Shown here piece by piece: positions 35,114 to 42,904 of a DNA stretch of 64,000 bases. Source of the DNA: JAENWD01 sp963837165 (GTDB lineage Bacteria; Acidobacteriota; Vicinamibacteria; Vicinamibacterales; JAENWD01); the NCBI GenBank assembly GCA_963837165.1, contig CAWIMD010000004.1, positions 1 to 64,000 on the forward strand. Reading direction: 5' to 3'. The translations under genes were made by a program, and so were the position numbers. The first letter of the stretch is position 1, and the number at the start of each line of letters is the position of its first letter. The notes below the pieces were generated by a model. It ran no database searches and had not been told where the DNA came from. It was given only the letters and a program-made list of their open reading frames with translations.

Positions 35114-36031
35114 TCAGTTCGTGAGCTCGAGCGCGCACGCCGTCGTGTGCAGGCCGGCCTGGATCCGCGCCTGGACGCTCAGGCCGCGGAAGCGGCGGGC
35201 GGAGGGACCTGTGCCCAGCCACACGCCGGCAGGCCCGGCAGACGGCGCGTGGTCGGGTCGGGTGGCGGTGCCGAGGAATGGACGACGGCTGGCGCGCACA
35301 CGATCGTGAAACGTGCCCGGAGAATCGTGTGCAGGTGCGGCATCCCCCGCAGGCGGCCGCGGCTCGAGGCGGATGGAGGCGCCACCCGCGCTGCGGCCGA
35401 TGGGCTGCGGCGTCACGAGCACGCAGGCCGTCTCGCTGCCGGCAATCAGGCGGTGCAGCCGCATCCAGGTGGTGAAGGGCACGCCGCGCAGGAGGCGGAC
35501 GGGCACGTCGGCCACGTCGAGCACCACCAGGGTGAAAACGCCGGACGACAACGCCAGCCCCAGCGCCTTCAGCGCGCGCGACACCTCGCGGCCGAGCGGC
35601 GTCTGCCGGGCCTGGCCCGGCCGCGGACGCGAGGGCTCCCAGCCGGGATCGAGCGCGGCCCGTGTCTCCGCGACGGAGTCGCCCCGGAGCCAGCACACCT
35701 GATCGAGCGCCACGCCAGCGGCAGCCGCCGACGGCGGGTCGAAGCGATCGAGCGCATCCACGAGCGCCACCAGCTCGCCACGACTGGTGGCGCGGGACAG
35801 CAGGCTCACCATCAGGCTGGTCCGCCCCGAAGACACGCCGCCGGAGATTTCAGAGACCTGACCACGCGCCAGACCGCCACAGAGCGCCTCTTCCAGGGCA
35901 GGCGGCCCGAACGGCAGCATCTGCTCCCGCTGCGCCGGCTCCTGCAGCGGATGCGCGGAGGTCAACGTGGTGTCGAGCTTGCGGGAACGAAGCAGCGATT
36001 CGAGCGCAGCGCGCTGGGTGGCAAGGGCCAT
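35114..36031 (-). CDS. imuA: ImuA, RecA-like mutasome subunit
   Basis: A 305-residue RecA/SulA-like ImuA. The P-loop-like element is GGVSSGRTS (residues 64-72), with Arg in place of the Walker Lys, as is common in ImuA. ELVALVDALDRFDPPSAAAAG and LVVLDVADVP follow. ImuA inhibits or remodels RecA and works with ImuB and DnaE2. A strong GAGGAG site precedes ATG 36031, and an AGCGAA-N5-AGCGAA direct repeat lies just upstream, shared with dnaE2. imuB is next on the same strand. Confidence 0.88.
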   Translation of the reverse strand: MALATQRAALESLLRSRKLDTTLTSAHPLQEPAQREQMLPFGPPALEEALCGGLARGQVSEISGGVSSGRTSLMVSLLSRATSRGELVALVDALDRFDPPSAAAAGVALDQVCWLRGDSVAETRAALDPGWEPSRPRPGQARQTPLGREVSRALKALGLALSSGVFTLVVLDVADVPVRLLRGVPFTTWMRLHRLIAGSETACVLVTPQPIGRSAGGASIRLEPRPPAGDAAPAHDSPGTFHDRVRASRRPFLGTATRPDHAPSAGPAGVWLGTGPSARRFRGLSVQARIQAGLHTTACALELTN

Positions 36032-36035
36032 GCGG

Positions 36036-36066
36036 GGTTCTCCTCGACTTTCGCTTTATTTTCGCT
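36036..36066 (-). promoter_or_regulatory. imuA ribosome site and AGCGAA direct-repeat operator
   Basis: Reading toward imuA on the minus strand: AGCGAA (36066-36061), AATAA, AGCGAA (36055-36050), then GAGGAG and the ATG at 36031. The repeat spacing (11 bp) and sequence equal those at dnaE2. It does not match the LexA boxes I know (CGAAC-N4-GTTCG, GTTC-N7-GTTC, CTGT-N8-ACAG), so the regulator is unidentified. Confidence 0.6.
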
Positions 36067-36375
36067 CAACAAGGAGAGCCTGTCAAGGAGCAAGGTGCTC
36101 GCGTCTTGCAGATTGGGGTTGTTCGTCTGGTCCACGCCCGACCTGCTCGAAGGAAATCCCGTCACCGTTCAGCCGGCGCGGCACTCCAACCCGCTCAGGC
36201 GGCTCAACTTCGACCGCACGGTGCCAGCCAGCCCGGCCGCGGGCACCTGCTTTGCTGACCGGAGAGAGACAAGTCGTTCCGGGCCGTTCACTCCGGCCTC
36301 CGCATGGATACCGGCCAGTGTTGAGAAGGCGGCCCGGAACGCCCCTCTTCGGACGCCCCGCGCTCCCCGGCCACG
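36067..36375. other. No gene recognised between imuA and the 36.4-kb terminator
   Basis: This 309-nt stretch has an open plus-strand frame, but no start, ribosome site or family similarity that I can support. It may contain the 5' remainder of something ending at the terminator at 36376. I see nothing definite in it. Confidence 0.4.
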
Positions 36376-36415
36376 GTGAGGCATCCTCGCGCAGCGGATG
36401 CCTCACTGTTTCTTT
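36376..36415 (+). terminator. Rho-independent terminator-like hairpin
   Basis: GTGAGGCATCC (36376-36386) and GGATGCCTCAC (36396-36406) form a perfect 11-bp stem with a 9-nt loop, followed by TGTTTCTTT. The polarity is plus. No plus-strand gene is recognised directly before it. Confidence 0.7.
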
Positions 36416-36416
36416 C

Positions 36417-36472
36417 CCAGCCCCCCAATCCCCAGCCCCCCAGATCCCCAGATCCCCAGCCCCCCAGTGAGT
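36417..36472. repeat. Heptad array (CCCCAGC/CCCCAGAT) upstream of SGNH gene
   Basis: Seven units of CCCCAGC, CCCCCAAT, CCCCAGAT and CCCCCAGT run up to just before the SGNH gene. The heptad CCCCAGT is the one known from cyanobacterial STRR repeats. Confidence 0.85.
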
Positions 36473-36483
36473 AGAATTCGCCC

Positions 36484-37254
36484 ATGCGTCTCGTCACGTT
36501 CGCGCTCGTCCTGCTCCTCGCGCCCGTCGCCCGCGTCGCGGCCGATCCTCCGCTGCCCCCGCTCCTGACCGGCGTCCACCGGATCGTCACGATGGGCGAC
36601 AGCATCACGCAGGCCGGCGGCCGGCCGGGCGGCTACGTCACGCTGCTCGGCGAGTACCTCGCGGCCGTCTATCCCTCCACGCCCATCGAGATCGTCAACG
36701 CCGGCATCTCGGGCCACAAGGCCACCGACATGCAGGCGCGGTTCGACCACGACGTCATCCAGGCCAGGCCCGACCTGGTGACCATCAACGTCGGCGTGAA
36801 CGACGTGTGGCATGCGTTCCGCGATTTCCAGGCGCACAAGGACTACCCCGACGGCAGCCTGCCCAACGGCGTCCCGCTGCCGCTCTACCGCGAGAAGCTC
36901 GAGGCCATGATCACGGCCGCCGAGGACGCCGGCATCAAGGTCGTCCTCCTCACGCCGACCGTCATCCACGAGAACCTCTCGTCGCCCGAGAACCAGCGCC
37001 TCGCCGGCTACATCGACGCGATGAAGGTCCTCGGCGCCGCGCACCACTGCCCCATCGTCGATCTGAACGCCGCGTTCACGACGGTGATTGGCGCGTATCG
37101 CGCCCTTGCCGGCCCCGATCGCAACCTGCTGACGGTGGACGGCGTGCACATGAACCCCGCCGGCAACCAGCTCATGGCGTGGCAGATCCTCCGGGGGCTC
37201 GGCGTGCCCGAAGCGGATCTCGAGGCCACCCAACTCGAGGGGGTGGACCGATGA
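36484..37254 (+). CDS. Exported SGNH/GDSL hydrolase
   Basis: A 256-residue SGNH-fold esterase with a signal peptide (LVTFALVLLLAPVARVAA). Block I is IVTMGDSITQAGG (Ser), block II/III NAGISGHKATDM and TINVGVNDVWH (Gly, Asn), and block V LTVDGVHMNPAGNQ (Asp, His). It probably deacylates a carbohydrate or lipid outside the cytoplasm. Its stop overlaps the nucleoside hydrolase start (ATGA), so both are made together. Confidence 0.92.
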   Translation: MRLVTFALVLLLAPVARVAADPPLPPLLTGVHRIVTMGDSITQAGGRPGGYVTLLGEYLAAVYPSTPIEIVNAGISGHKATDMQARFDHDVIQARPDLVTINVGVNDVWHAFRDFQAHKDYPDGSLPNGVPLPLYREKLEAMITAAEDAGIKVVLLTPTVIHENLSSPENQRLAGYIDAMKVLGAAHHCPIVDLNAAFTTVIGAYRALAGPDRNLLTVDGVHMNPAGNQLMAWQILRGLGVPEADLEATQLEGVDR

Positions 37255-38216
37255 CCCGCATTCGGCGTGCTGCCCTCCTCTCGCTGGTCATCGTCTTCGC
37301 CCTCCCGCACGCCGGTAGAGCGCAGGAACGCCTCAAAGTCCTGCTCGACACCGACATCGGCTCCGACATCGACGATGCGTGGGCGCTGGGGCTGCTGGTG
37401 GCCTCGCCCGAGGTGGACCTGGTCGGGGTGACCGTCACCGACGGCGATACGGCCGCACGGGCGAAGGTCGCCTGCAAGCTGCTCCACAACGTGGCGCGCG
37501 ACGCCGTGCCGGTGGCCGTGGGCCGCCGCACCGCGCCGCCGAGCCAGGTGGACTACCAGTTCACGTGGGCCGAGGACTTCACCGCCAAGCGGCCCATCGA
37601 CCAGCCCGCCGCCGACTTCATCGTCGAGACGCTGCGGAAGCAGCCCGGCGAGATCACGCTGATCGCGGTGGGGCCGCTGCAGAACGTCGCGGATGCGCTG
37701 CGCAAGGAGCCGAAGCTGGGAACGCTCGCGAAGCGGGTGGTGCTGATGAGCGGATCGATCGGCCCGAATGCCTGGTCGCCGGCGCCGGTGGCCGAGTGGA
37801 ACGTCGTGCGCTCGACGGCCGATGCGCAGGTGGTCTATGCCGCGGGCCTGCCGCTCACCACGGTGCCGCTCGACTCGACGACCTACATCAGGCTGAACCC
37901 CGGGGAGCGGGCGCGGCTGGCATCCTTCGATTCGCCGCTGACGCGATCGCTCGAGGCGCTCTATCGCCTCTGGATCGAGACGCCCGAGTCGCGCATGACG
38001 CTGCACGACCAGATGGCCGTGGCCGAGGCGCTCCGGCCCGGCCGGTTCTTCAACCGGCTGCCGTCGCTCTCGATCCGGGTGGACGACCAGGGCTTCACAC
38101 GCGTGGACCCGGCCGGCAAGCCCGTCACGGTGTGCCTGGAGCCGAAGCGCGACGCGTTCATGCAGTTCTATCTGGACGGGTTGATGGAGAAGCAGGCAGC
38201 AGGCAATAGGCAGTAG
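37251..38216 (+). CDS. Exported inosine-uridine-preferring nucleoside hydrolase family protein
   Basis: A 321-residue nucleoside hydrolase with an N-terminal signal segment. The calcium-binding motif is VLLDTDIGSDIDDAWAL, followed by LLVASPEVDLVGVTV, ITLIAVGPLQNVADAL, VVLMSGS, and DQMAVAEAL. The family cleaves the N-glycosidic bond of nucleosides. Its last residues (KQAAGNRQ) and stop codon are formed by a GGCAGTA heptad array, so the original C-terminus may differ. It overlaps the SGNH stop. Confidence 0.9.
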   Translation: MTRIRRAALLSLVIVFALPHAGRAQERLKVLLDTDIGSDIDDAWALGLLVASPEVDLVGVTVTDGDTAARAKVACKLLHNVARDAVPVAVGRRTAPPSQVDYQFTWAEDFTAKRPIDQPAADFIVETLRKQPGEITLIAVGPLQNVADALRKEPKLGTLAKRVVLMSGSIGPNAWSPAPVAEWNVVRSTADAQVVYAAGLPLTTVPLDSTTYIRLNPGERARLASFDSPLTRSLEALYRLWIETPESRMTLHDQMAVAEALRPGRFFNRLPSLSIRVDDQGFTRVDPAGKPVTVCLEPKRDAFMQFYLDGLMEKQAAGNRQ

Positions 38217-38222
38217 GCAGCG
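38190..38222. repeat. Heptad array (GGCAGTA) at nucleoside hydrolase stop
   Basis: Units GGCAGCA, GGCAATA, GGCAGTA, GGCAGCG show 7-bp period and include the TAG stop of the nucleoside hydrolase. Confidence 0.78.
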
Positions 38223-38224
38223 GC

Positions 38225-38269
38225 TTGTCGGGCCGCCGCACCAGTGCTAGCATAGTGCTAGCACAGGAG
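38225..38269 (+). promoter_or_regulatory. Toxin-antitoxin promoter with twin TGCTAGCA operator
   Basis: A -35 like TTGTCG (38225-38230) and a -10 like TAGCAT (38248-38253) are 17 bp apart. Two copies of the 8-bp palindrome TGCTAGCA (38245-38252 and 38256-38263) are offset by 11 bp and overlap the -10. AGGAG follows before the antitoxin ATG. This is the expected layout for autorepression by a ribbon-helix-helix antitoxin. Confidence 0.68.
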
Positions 38270-38274
38270 CCGAG

Positions 38275-38502
38275 ATGCCCACCATTACCGTGCGGAACGT
38301 GCCCGCGAAGGTCGTGCGGTCGCTGAAGGCACTCGCCAGGCGTCACAACCGCTCGATGGAGCAGGAGGTGCGTGACCTCCTCGAAAGCCATGTCGTCGAA
38401 CGTCGCGCCGTCCTCGACCAGATCGAGTCCGGATGGCAGCGACAGGCACGTCGGCCCACGGCGGCGGAGGTCGATGCCTGGATGGCCGTCGGACGCCGGT
38501 GA
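38275..38502 (+). CDS. FitA/VapB-like ribbon-helix-helix antitoxin
   Basis: A 75-residue antitoxin. The N-terminus TITVRNVPAKVVRSLKALARRHNRSMEQEVRDLL is the FitA-type ribbon-helix-helix DNA-binding domain, and the C-terminal QARRPTAAEVDAWMAVGRR would wrap the toxin. AGGAG lies just before ATG 38275. The stop overlaps the toxin GTG (GTGA), so synthesis is coupled. It probably binds the twin palindrome upstream. Confidence 0.92.
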   Translation: MPTITVRNVPAKVVRSLKALARRHNRSMEQEVRDLLESHVVERRAVLDQIESGWQRQARRPTAAEVDAWMAVGRR

Positions 38503-38903
38503 AAGCCGTCATCGACACCAACGTCGTCGCGTATTTTCTGCTGGGCACCGAAGGATTCAGCTCGGAAGCGCGCCATGGTCTCGAGGCGGTCTCGACGGCG
38601 CTTGCCCCGGGCCACTGGGACGCCGAGCTCACGAACGTGCTCTGGATGGCGACACGCTCCGGTGTCCTGTCCCCGGGCGAGGCGCCCACCCGCCTGGGGT
38701 TGGCCCGAAGGCTCGGCATCGAGTCCGTGGCAACCGCGACGCTCTGCCAGGGCGCCCTGCTGCGTGCCGTCGCGAGCGGCGTCTCCGTCTACGACACGCT
38801 CTTCGTTGAATTGGCAGCCCGAACGCGCTGTCCGCTGCTCACGTTCGACAACGCGGTATTGCGTGCCTTCCCTGACGTCGCTCGTCGCCCGCGAGACTTG
38901 TAG
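38499..38903 (+). CDS. PIN-domain toxin (VapC/FitB-like ribonuclease)
   Basis: A 134-residue PIN protein. The acidic site residues appear in AVIDTNVVAYFLLG, HWDAELTNVLW, SVYDTLFVELA and LLTFDNAVL. This is the usual D-E-D-D set of magnesium-dependent VapC ribonucleases that cleave tRNA or rRNA. The GTG start overlaps the antitoxin stop. The attC-like hairpin begins 12 nt after its stop. Confidence 0.92.
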   Translation: MKAVIDTNVVAYFLLGTEGFSSEARHGLEAVSTALAPGHWDAELTNVLWMATRSGVLSPGEAPTRLGLARRLGIESVATATLCQGALLRAVASGVSVYDTLFVELAARTRCPLLTFDNAVLRAFPDVARRPRDL

Positions 38904-38915
38904 TGACTTCTTGCG

Positions 38916-38991
38916 GGCTAACGTTTCGTCTGAGCCGCGTGGCTCGCGTTTTTGTCACACCAGCCACGTCGGCTCCAGACGAAGTTAGGCC
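38916..38991. other. attC-like integron recombination site
   Basis: A 75-nt imperfect palindrome with both core sites. On the plus strand the right core is GTTAGGC (38984-38990, fits GTTRRRY). Read on the minus strand the left core is GCCTAAC (fits RYYYAAC) and the end core is GTTAGCC (38922-38916). Between them the arms TTCGTCTG/CAGACGAA, AGCCG/CGGCT and CGTGGCT/AGCCACG pair with two single extrahelical bases (G and A) and an unpaired spacer near the core, as in attC folds. The loop contains TTTTT. Confidence 0.68.
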
Positions 38992-39023
38992 GGCACCGGG
39001 TTTTGGGCCGGCCGTTCTTCGAT

Positions 39024-39464
39024 TCAGCCGCCCAACTTACGAAGAAACGTCCGGACTGCTGGTGGCGCAACCGATTCGACCGTTCCGTTGTCGCGAACGA
39101 GGAGTAGATAGATGTTCAGCGCTTCGAAGGCCGCTGACTCAGAGTACTTCGGCAGAATACGACGATAGGACAAGATGTCTCGCCGTTCCGTACGACTGAA
39201 CGGAATGGCTATGCCGTATCGCACCCGACCGTCAATGCGCGTGATCCCCTTGACCAGTTGCCCGATGCCGGTGTCGAAGTTTACGTTGTACTGCGCCCCG
39301 CTCTTGTCGTAGTCGCCTTTCACTTCGATTCGCCACTCATGACGGTCCGCGGTGCCAATGACATCGACGCGGTTGCCACCTTCGACTACGCATGTCTCGC
39401 TGGTCGAATAGCCTTGTTCCTGGAGCCAATGCACCAGGGCTTCCTGCACTTCAGCCTCGGTCAT
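39024..39464 (-). CDS. PD-(D/E)XK-like nuclease-fold protein in a cassette-like setting
   Basis: A 146-residue soluble protein. VDVIGTADRHEWRIEVKGDYD fits the D...ExK signature of the PD-(D/E)XK nuclease superfamily. It opens with AEVQEALVHWLQEQGY and GGNRVD, and IGQLVKGI with YGIAIPFS follow. No target is known; it could be a defence or repair nuclease. On its strand, GTTAGGC lies 15 nt before ATG 39464 and the attC-like site lies just after its stop, as for an integron gene cassette. Confidence 0.72.
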   Translation of the reverse strand: MTEAEVQEALVHWLQEQGYSTSETCVVEGGNRVDVIGTADRHEWRIEVKGDYDKSGAQYNVNFDTGIGQLVKGITRIDGRVRYGIAIPFSRTERRDILSYRRILPKYSESAAFEALNIYLLLVRDNGTVESVAPPAVRTFLRKLGG

Positions 39465-39478
39465 CTTGGTTGTTCTCG

Positions 39479-39485
39479 GCCTAAC
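39479..39485 (-). other. Cassette-boundary core GTTAGGC
   Basis: On the minus strand GTTAGGC stands 15 nt before the nuclease-like gene's ATG. It equals the attC/attI core consensus GTTRRRY, and the cassette would run from here to the core at 38922, about 563 bp. No palindromic partner is obvious upstream, so the flanking site would be attI-like or degraded. Confidence 0.45.
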
Positions 39486-39763
39486 TACTGTGTGTGTGTC
39501 GACCGGGATAAACCGTCCGGTACGGATTCGCAGGGTCAGCCTATCCAGCCAACAGGCATCGAGGGACTTTCGCGCCAAACCCTTGACCGGCCGCATCCTA
39601 CCCCTGTGCTGGCGCCTCGCCACTGACCCTCCGCCCTGGTTGGACTGCGGCAACGGTCAGCCTACTACACGACGTGAAGTCGGGTTTCTTCAGGAGCAGC
39701 AGCCAGCACGTGTCGGCCGCCTGTCAGGCTTCGGCCGTCCGGCGACAATCCTGCGCGCGTGCC

Positions 39764-40156
39764 TCAGCCGAGGAGAGGCCGATTCTTCCGAAATGAGTTC
39801 TTGAGCGCGATCGCGCCGTTCCGGAACGTGAACACGTCGCACCCGGTGACCTCGACGCGCCGGCCGTCCTCGCGGGTGCCGCTGAACGTCCATTCCGAGA
39901 CGCCGCGATCGTCCGCCACGAAATGCCGGGCGTTGGCCCACTGCGCGTCCGGGTAAACCGCGAACACCGCGGCGAACGCCGCCCGCACCGCGCCCTGCCC
40001 CCCGTGTCGCTCGCCGTTCACGGCGCTGCCGCCCGACGCCTCGAAGACGCAGTCGCTCGTCATCATCGACATGAGCGCATCGAGGTCGTGCCGGTTGAAC
40101 GCCTCGGCAAACGCCTGCAGCAGGATCGCCTTGTCCCGGTCAGTCATCTGGCTCAT
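39764..40156 (-). CDS. SnoaL/NTF2-like protein
   Basis: A 130-residue protein with the small alpha+beta cone fold pattern: ILLQAFAEAFNRHDLDALMSMMTSDCVFEA, GQGAVRAAFAAVFAVYPDAQW, and VSEWTFSGTREDGRRVEVTGCDVFTFRNG. Such proteins are cyclases, isomerases or ligand binders with no conserved catalytic set. The ATG at 40156 starts 32 nt after the stop of the frameshifted DUF1579-like gene, so both are in one transcript. Confidence 0.85.
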   Translation of the reverse strand: MSQMTDRDKAILLQAFAEAFNRHDLDALMSMMTSDCVFEASGGSAVNGERHGGQGAVRAAFAAVFAVYPDAQWANARHFVADDRGVSEWTFSGTREDGRRVEVTGCDVFTFRNGAIALKNSFRKNRPLLG

Positions 40157-40188
40157 GTCAGCCTCGTCCACCAGCGGTCGCGGCCACG

Positions 40189-40799
40189 CTACTCGGACCC
40201 CATGGACTTGAGTTCCTTCACGCGCGTGCCATGCACGGTCATGAACCGGGTCACGGTGCCGTCGGGCTGAGTGACGTCGCCAGTCTGGGTGAAGGAGTCT
40301 CCCGTGATGTTCGTCCAGGTACTCGTGCCAGATCGTGCGGCGGCCGTTGTGGGTTTCGAGCTCGTCAATCTGGAATGTTCTGCCGTCCCAGCGAATGGTG
40401 ATGTCGCTCAGGGCCCCCTTGAGATCGCACGTCACTGGCAGGTAGCTGTTGCATTCCATGCCGCCGAGTTGGCTCCTGGTGCTGTCCCACCAGATAACGC
40501 CCATGAGGAACGTGTCGCCCTGGGGCGAGGGAAAGTGTTCCCGCTCGATGAGCGTGATGCCGCCCGGACCGGGACTCCACCATTCCTCGCCGGGGCCCTC
40601 GACGACCTTGTTGCCGGTGGAAGGAGCGGCCTCGAATCGAACGTCGAGCTTCCACTTGCCGGCCAGCGCGCGGGTGACCTCGCGCAGCGCATTGCGATCC
40701 GACGCCGCCGACGTGGCGGCGGATTGGGCGCGACAGGGTACCGAGGACCCGGCAAGCGCGAGCACTGCGGTGGCGAGTACCGAGGGAGGAGGTGTTCAT
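40189..40799 (-). pseudogene. Exported DUF1579-like protein, two single-base insertions
   Basis: The gene reads well if two extra bases are removed. After ATG 40799, an extra C in the run TCCTCCCTC breaks a good signal peptide that otherwise reads SSVLATAVLALAGSSVPCRA. Near 40310 an extra C after TAC separates TIWHEY from WTNITGDSFTQTGDVTQPDG and the true end VKELKSMGSE. The middle (ALAGKWKLDVRFEAAPSTGN, LMGVIWWDSTRSQLGG) is intact. A GGAGAG site precedes the ATG. It may be a real pseudogene or a consensus error. Confidence 0.7.
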
Positions 40800-40834
40800 G
40801 ATTCTCTCCGAAGAACGAGCCGTCTGGGTGCTGC

Positions 40835-41038
40835 CTACTTGCCTGCGACAGCGCCCCGCTTCGCCAGCCACAACATGAACAGGCCGAAGACCAGCATGCC
40901 GAGGCCGCCCCACAGGTTGACGTTCACGCCGAGCGAGTGCTGCGCGTAGATGGGGCTCGACACGGTCGCCAGGCCGAACGCGGCGAGCAGCGCGCCGAGG
41001 ATCGCGAACAGCAGGCCAAGGGGCGTGCGGATGTCCAT
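40835..41038 (-). CDS. Two-helix small membrane protein next to SSS symporter
   Basis: A 67-residue protein with two hydrophobic helices (PLGLLFAILGALLAAFGLAT and LWGGLGMLVFGLFMLWLA) joined by a short loop. It lies 13 nt after the symporter stop side and is read in the same direction, so it is probably an accessory or co-expressed small membrane subunit. No function is known. Confidence 0.72.
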   Translation of the reverse strand: MDIRTPLGLLFAILGALLAAFGLATVSSPIYAQHSLGVNVNLWGGLGMLVFGLFMLWLAKRGAVAGK

Positions 41039-41051
41039 GGGCGGTCCCTCC

Positions 41052-42875
41052 CTACCGGAAGATCAGGTTCAGCACGATCGTGCAGCCGATCACCAGGTAC
41101 GCCAGCGTGGCGGGCCGGCGATGCCAGGGCTGGTCGCGGTCGTGTGGGATCGGGGTCAGGCTGTAGACCAGCCCCTTCAGCTCCTCTTCACGCCGCGGCT
41201 CGGTGAACAGCGAGATGAGCACGGTGACCAGGAAGCAGGTCGTCCAGGCGAAGATGGCCGTCCAGAAGTTCTGGGCCATCTCGCTCGGATAGATGTGCAG
41301 CACGGCGCCGAGGAACCCGCCCTTCACGCCCGCCACCGCGCCGAGCGGCAGCGTCAGCCCGTGATGCGTCGCGGCCGCCAGCGTCCCGGCCAGCAGGCCC
41401 GTGAACGCCGCGTGCCCCGTGGTCCGCTTCCAGAACATGCCGAGCATGAACGTGGCGAACAGCGGCGCGTTCACGAACGCGAACACCAGCTGCAGCAGGT
41501 CCATGATGTTGTTGAACTGCCGGGCGACGAAGGCCGCCGCCACCGAGATCAGGATCCCGAACACGGTGGCCGCCCTCCCCATGGCCAGGTAGTGCGCGTC
41601 GGTCGCGCCAGGGCGGATGTAGCTCTGGTAGATGTCGTAGGTCCAGACCGTGTTGAACGCGGTGGTGTTGCCCGCCATGCCCGACATGAACGACGCCATC
41701 AGCGCGCAGAGCCCCAGCCCGAGCATGCCGGCCGGGAAGTACCGCTTGAGCATCTGCGGGATCGCCAGGTCGTAGTCCAGCTCCACGCGGCCGTCGGTGC
41801 CGACGACCGGCCGGTGGTTCTCGTCGTACTTGGGCGGGATGAGACTCTGCTGCGAGGCGGGGATCATCGCCGGCATTCCGGCCTGCGCGATCGCGTGCAT
41901 GCGGTACTCGGCCGCCCCGTTCCTGGCCAGGCCGGTGTCGCTCGGGGCCGGCACGGCAATGGCGATCATCCCGGGCAGGATCACCAGGAACGGGAACACC
42001 ATCTTGGGGAGCGCGGCAATGAGCGGCGTCCGCCGGGCCGCGTTCATCGAGTCGGCGGCCATCGCGCGCTGGACGACCAGGAAGTCGGTGCACCAGTACC
42101 CGAACGACAGCACGAACCCCAGGCCCATCACGAGCCCGAACCACTCGACCCCCATGGGGTTCGCGGCAGGGCTCCCCATGTGGCGCCACGACTCGGTCAT
42201 CGCCCCCGGCTCGAAGCCGCGCGACACCGCTTCCTGCGCCAGGCGGGCCGACAGGCCCGACCAGCCGCCCACGTCCTTCATGCCGATGATCACCAGCGGC
42301 ACGAACCCGGCGACGATGAGGAAGAACTGGAGGACCTCGTTGTAGATGGCCGACGTCAGGCCGCCCAGGTACGTGTAGATGAGGACGATGCCCGCCGAGA
42401 GCAGGACGGACATCGTGAAGTCCCAGCCGAGCAGGAGCTGCAGCAGCTTCCCCATCGCGTACATCGAGACGCCCGAGGAGAACACCGTCATGCAGGCGAA
42501 CGAGATCGCGTTCAGCCCCCGCGTCTTCTCGTCGAACCGGAGCTTCAGGTACTCGGGCACCGACCGCGCGCGCGATCCGTAGTAGAACGGCATCATGAAG
42601 ATGCCGACGAACACCATCGCCGGGATCGCGCCAATCCAGTAGAAGTGCGACGTCGCGATGCCGTACTTGGCGCCGCTGGCGCCCATGCCAATCACTTCCT
42701 GGGCGCCGAGGTTGGCCGAGATGAACGCCAGTCCCGTGATCCAGGCCGGCAGGGAACGGCCCGACAGGAAGAAGTCGTTGCCGGTCTTCGCGAAGCGCTT
42801 GAGGACGAACCCCACCCCGAGCACGAACGCGAAGTAGATGATGATGATGATGTAGTCGACCCAGTGGAGCTGCAT
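41052..42875 (-). CDS. Sodium/solute symporter (SSS family, SGLT-like)
   Basis: A 607-residue transporter with about fourteen hydrophobic segments. It begins HWVDYIIIIIYFAFVLGVGF. The SSS hallmarks are FLSGRSLPAWITGLAFISANLGAQE in the first helices, TYLGGLTSAIYNEVLQFF, and FGYWCTDFLVVQRAMAA. The family couples Na+ entry to uptake of sugars, polyols or organic acids. A long insertion (residues about 340-400, MPAMIPASQQSLIPPKYDEN) is unusual in length. It precedes the small membrane gene. Confidence 0.92.
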   Translation of the reverse strand: MQLHWVDYIIIIIYFAFVLGVGFVLKRFAKTGNDFFLSGRSLPAWITGLAFISANLGAQEVIGMGASGAKYGIATSHFYWIGAIPAMVFVGIFMMPFYYGSRARSVPEYLKLRFDEKTRGLNAISFACMTVFSSGVSMYAMGKLLQLLLGWDFTMSVLLSAGIVLIYTYLGGLTSAIYNEVLQFFLIVAGFVPLVIIGMKDVGGWSGLSARLAQEAVSRGFEPGAMTESWRHMGSPAANPMGVEWFGLVMGLGFVLSFGYWCTDFLVVQRAMAADSMNAARRTPLIAALPKMVFPFLVILPGMIAIAVPAPSDTGLARNGAAEYRMHAIAQAGMPAMIPASQQSLIPPKYDENHRPVVGTDGRVELDYDLAIPQMLKRYFPAGMLGLGLCALMASFMSGMAGNTTAFNTVWTYDIYQSYIRPGATDAHYLAMGRAATVFGILISVAAAFVARQFNNIMDLLQLVFAFVNAPLFATFMLGMFWKRTTGHAAFTGLLAGTLAAATHHGLTLPLGAVAGVKGGFLGAVLHIYPSEMAQNFWTAIFAWTTCFLVTVLISLFTEPRREEELKGLVYSLTPIPHDRDQPWHRRPATLAYLVIGCTIVLNLIFR

Positions 42876-42904
42876 CAGGTCCCCCTGCGGCGGTTGATAC
42901 TACC

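Noticed and set aside
38930..38957. Simple terminator hairpin (GAGCC/GGCTC followed by TTTTT)
   Set aside because: A larger 75-nt fold with attC cores and extrahelical bases explains more of the sequence, and the T run falls in its loop. Termination activity is still possible.
39488..39500. TGTGTGTGTG dinucleotide tract
   Set aside because: Short and isolated; no support for a functional microsatellite.
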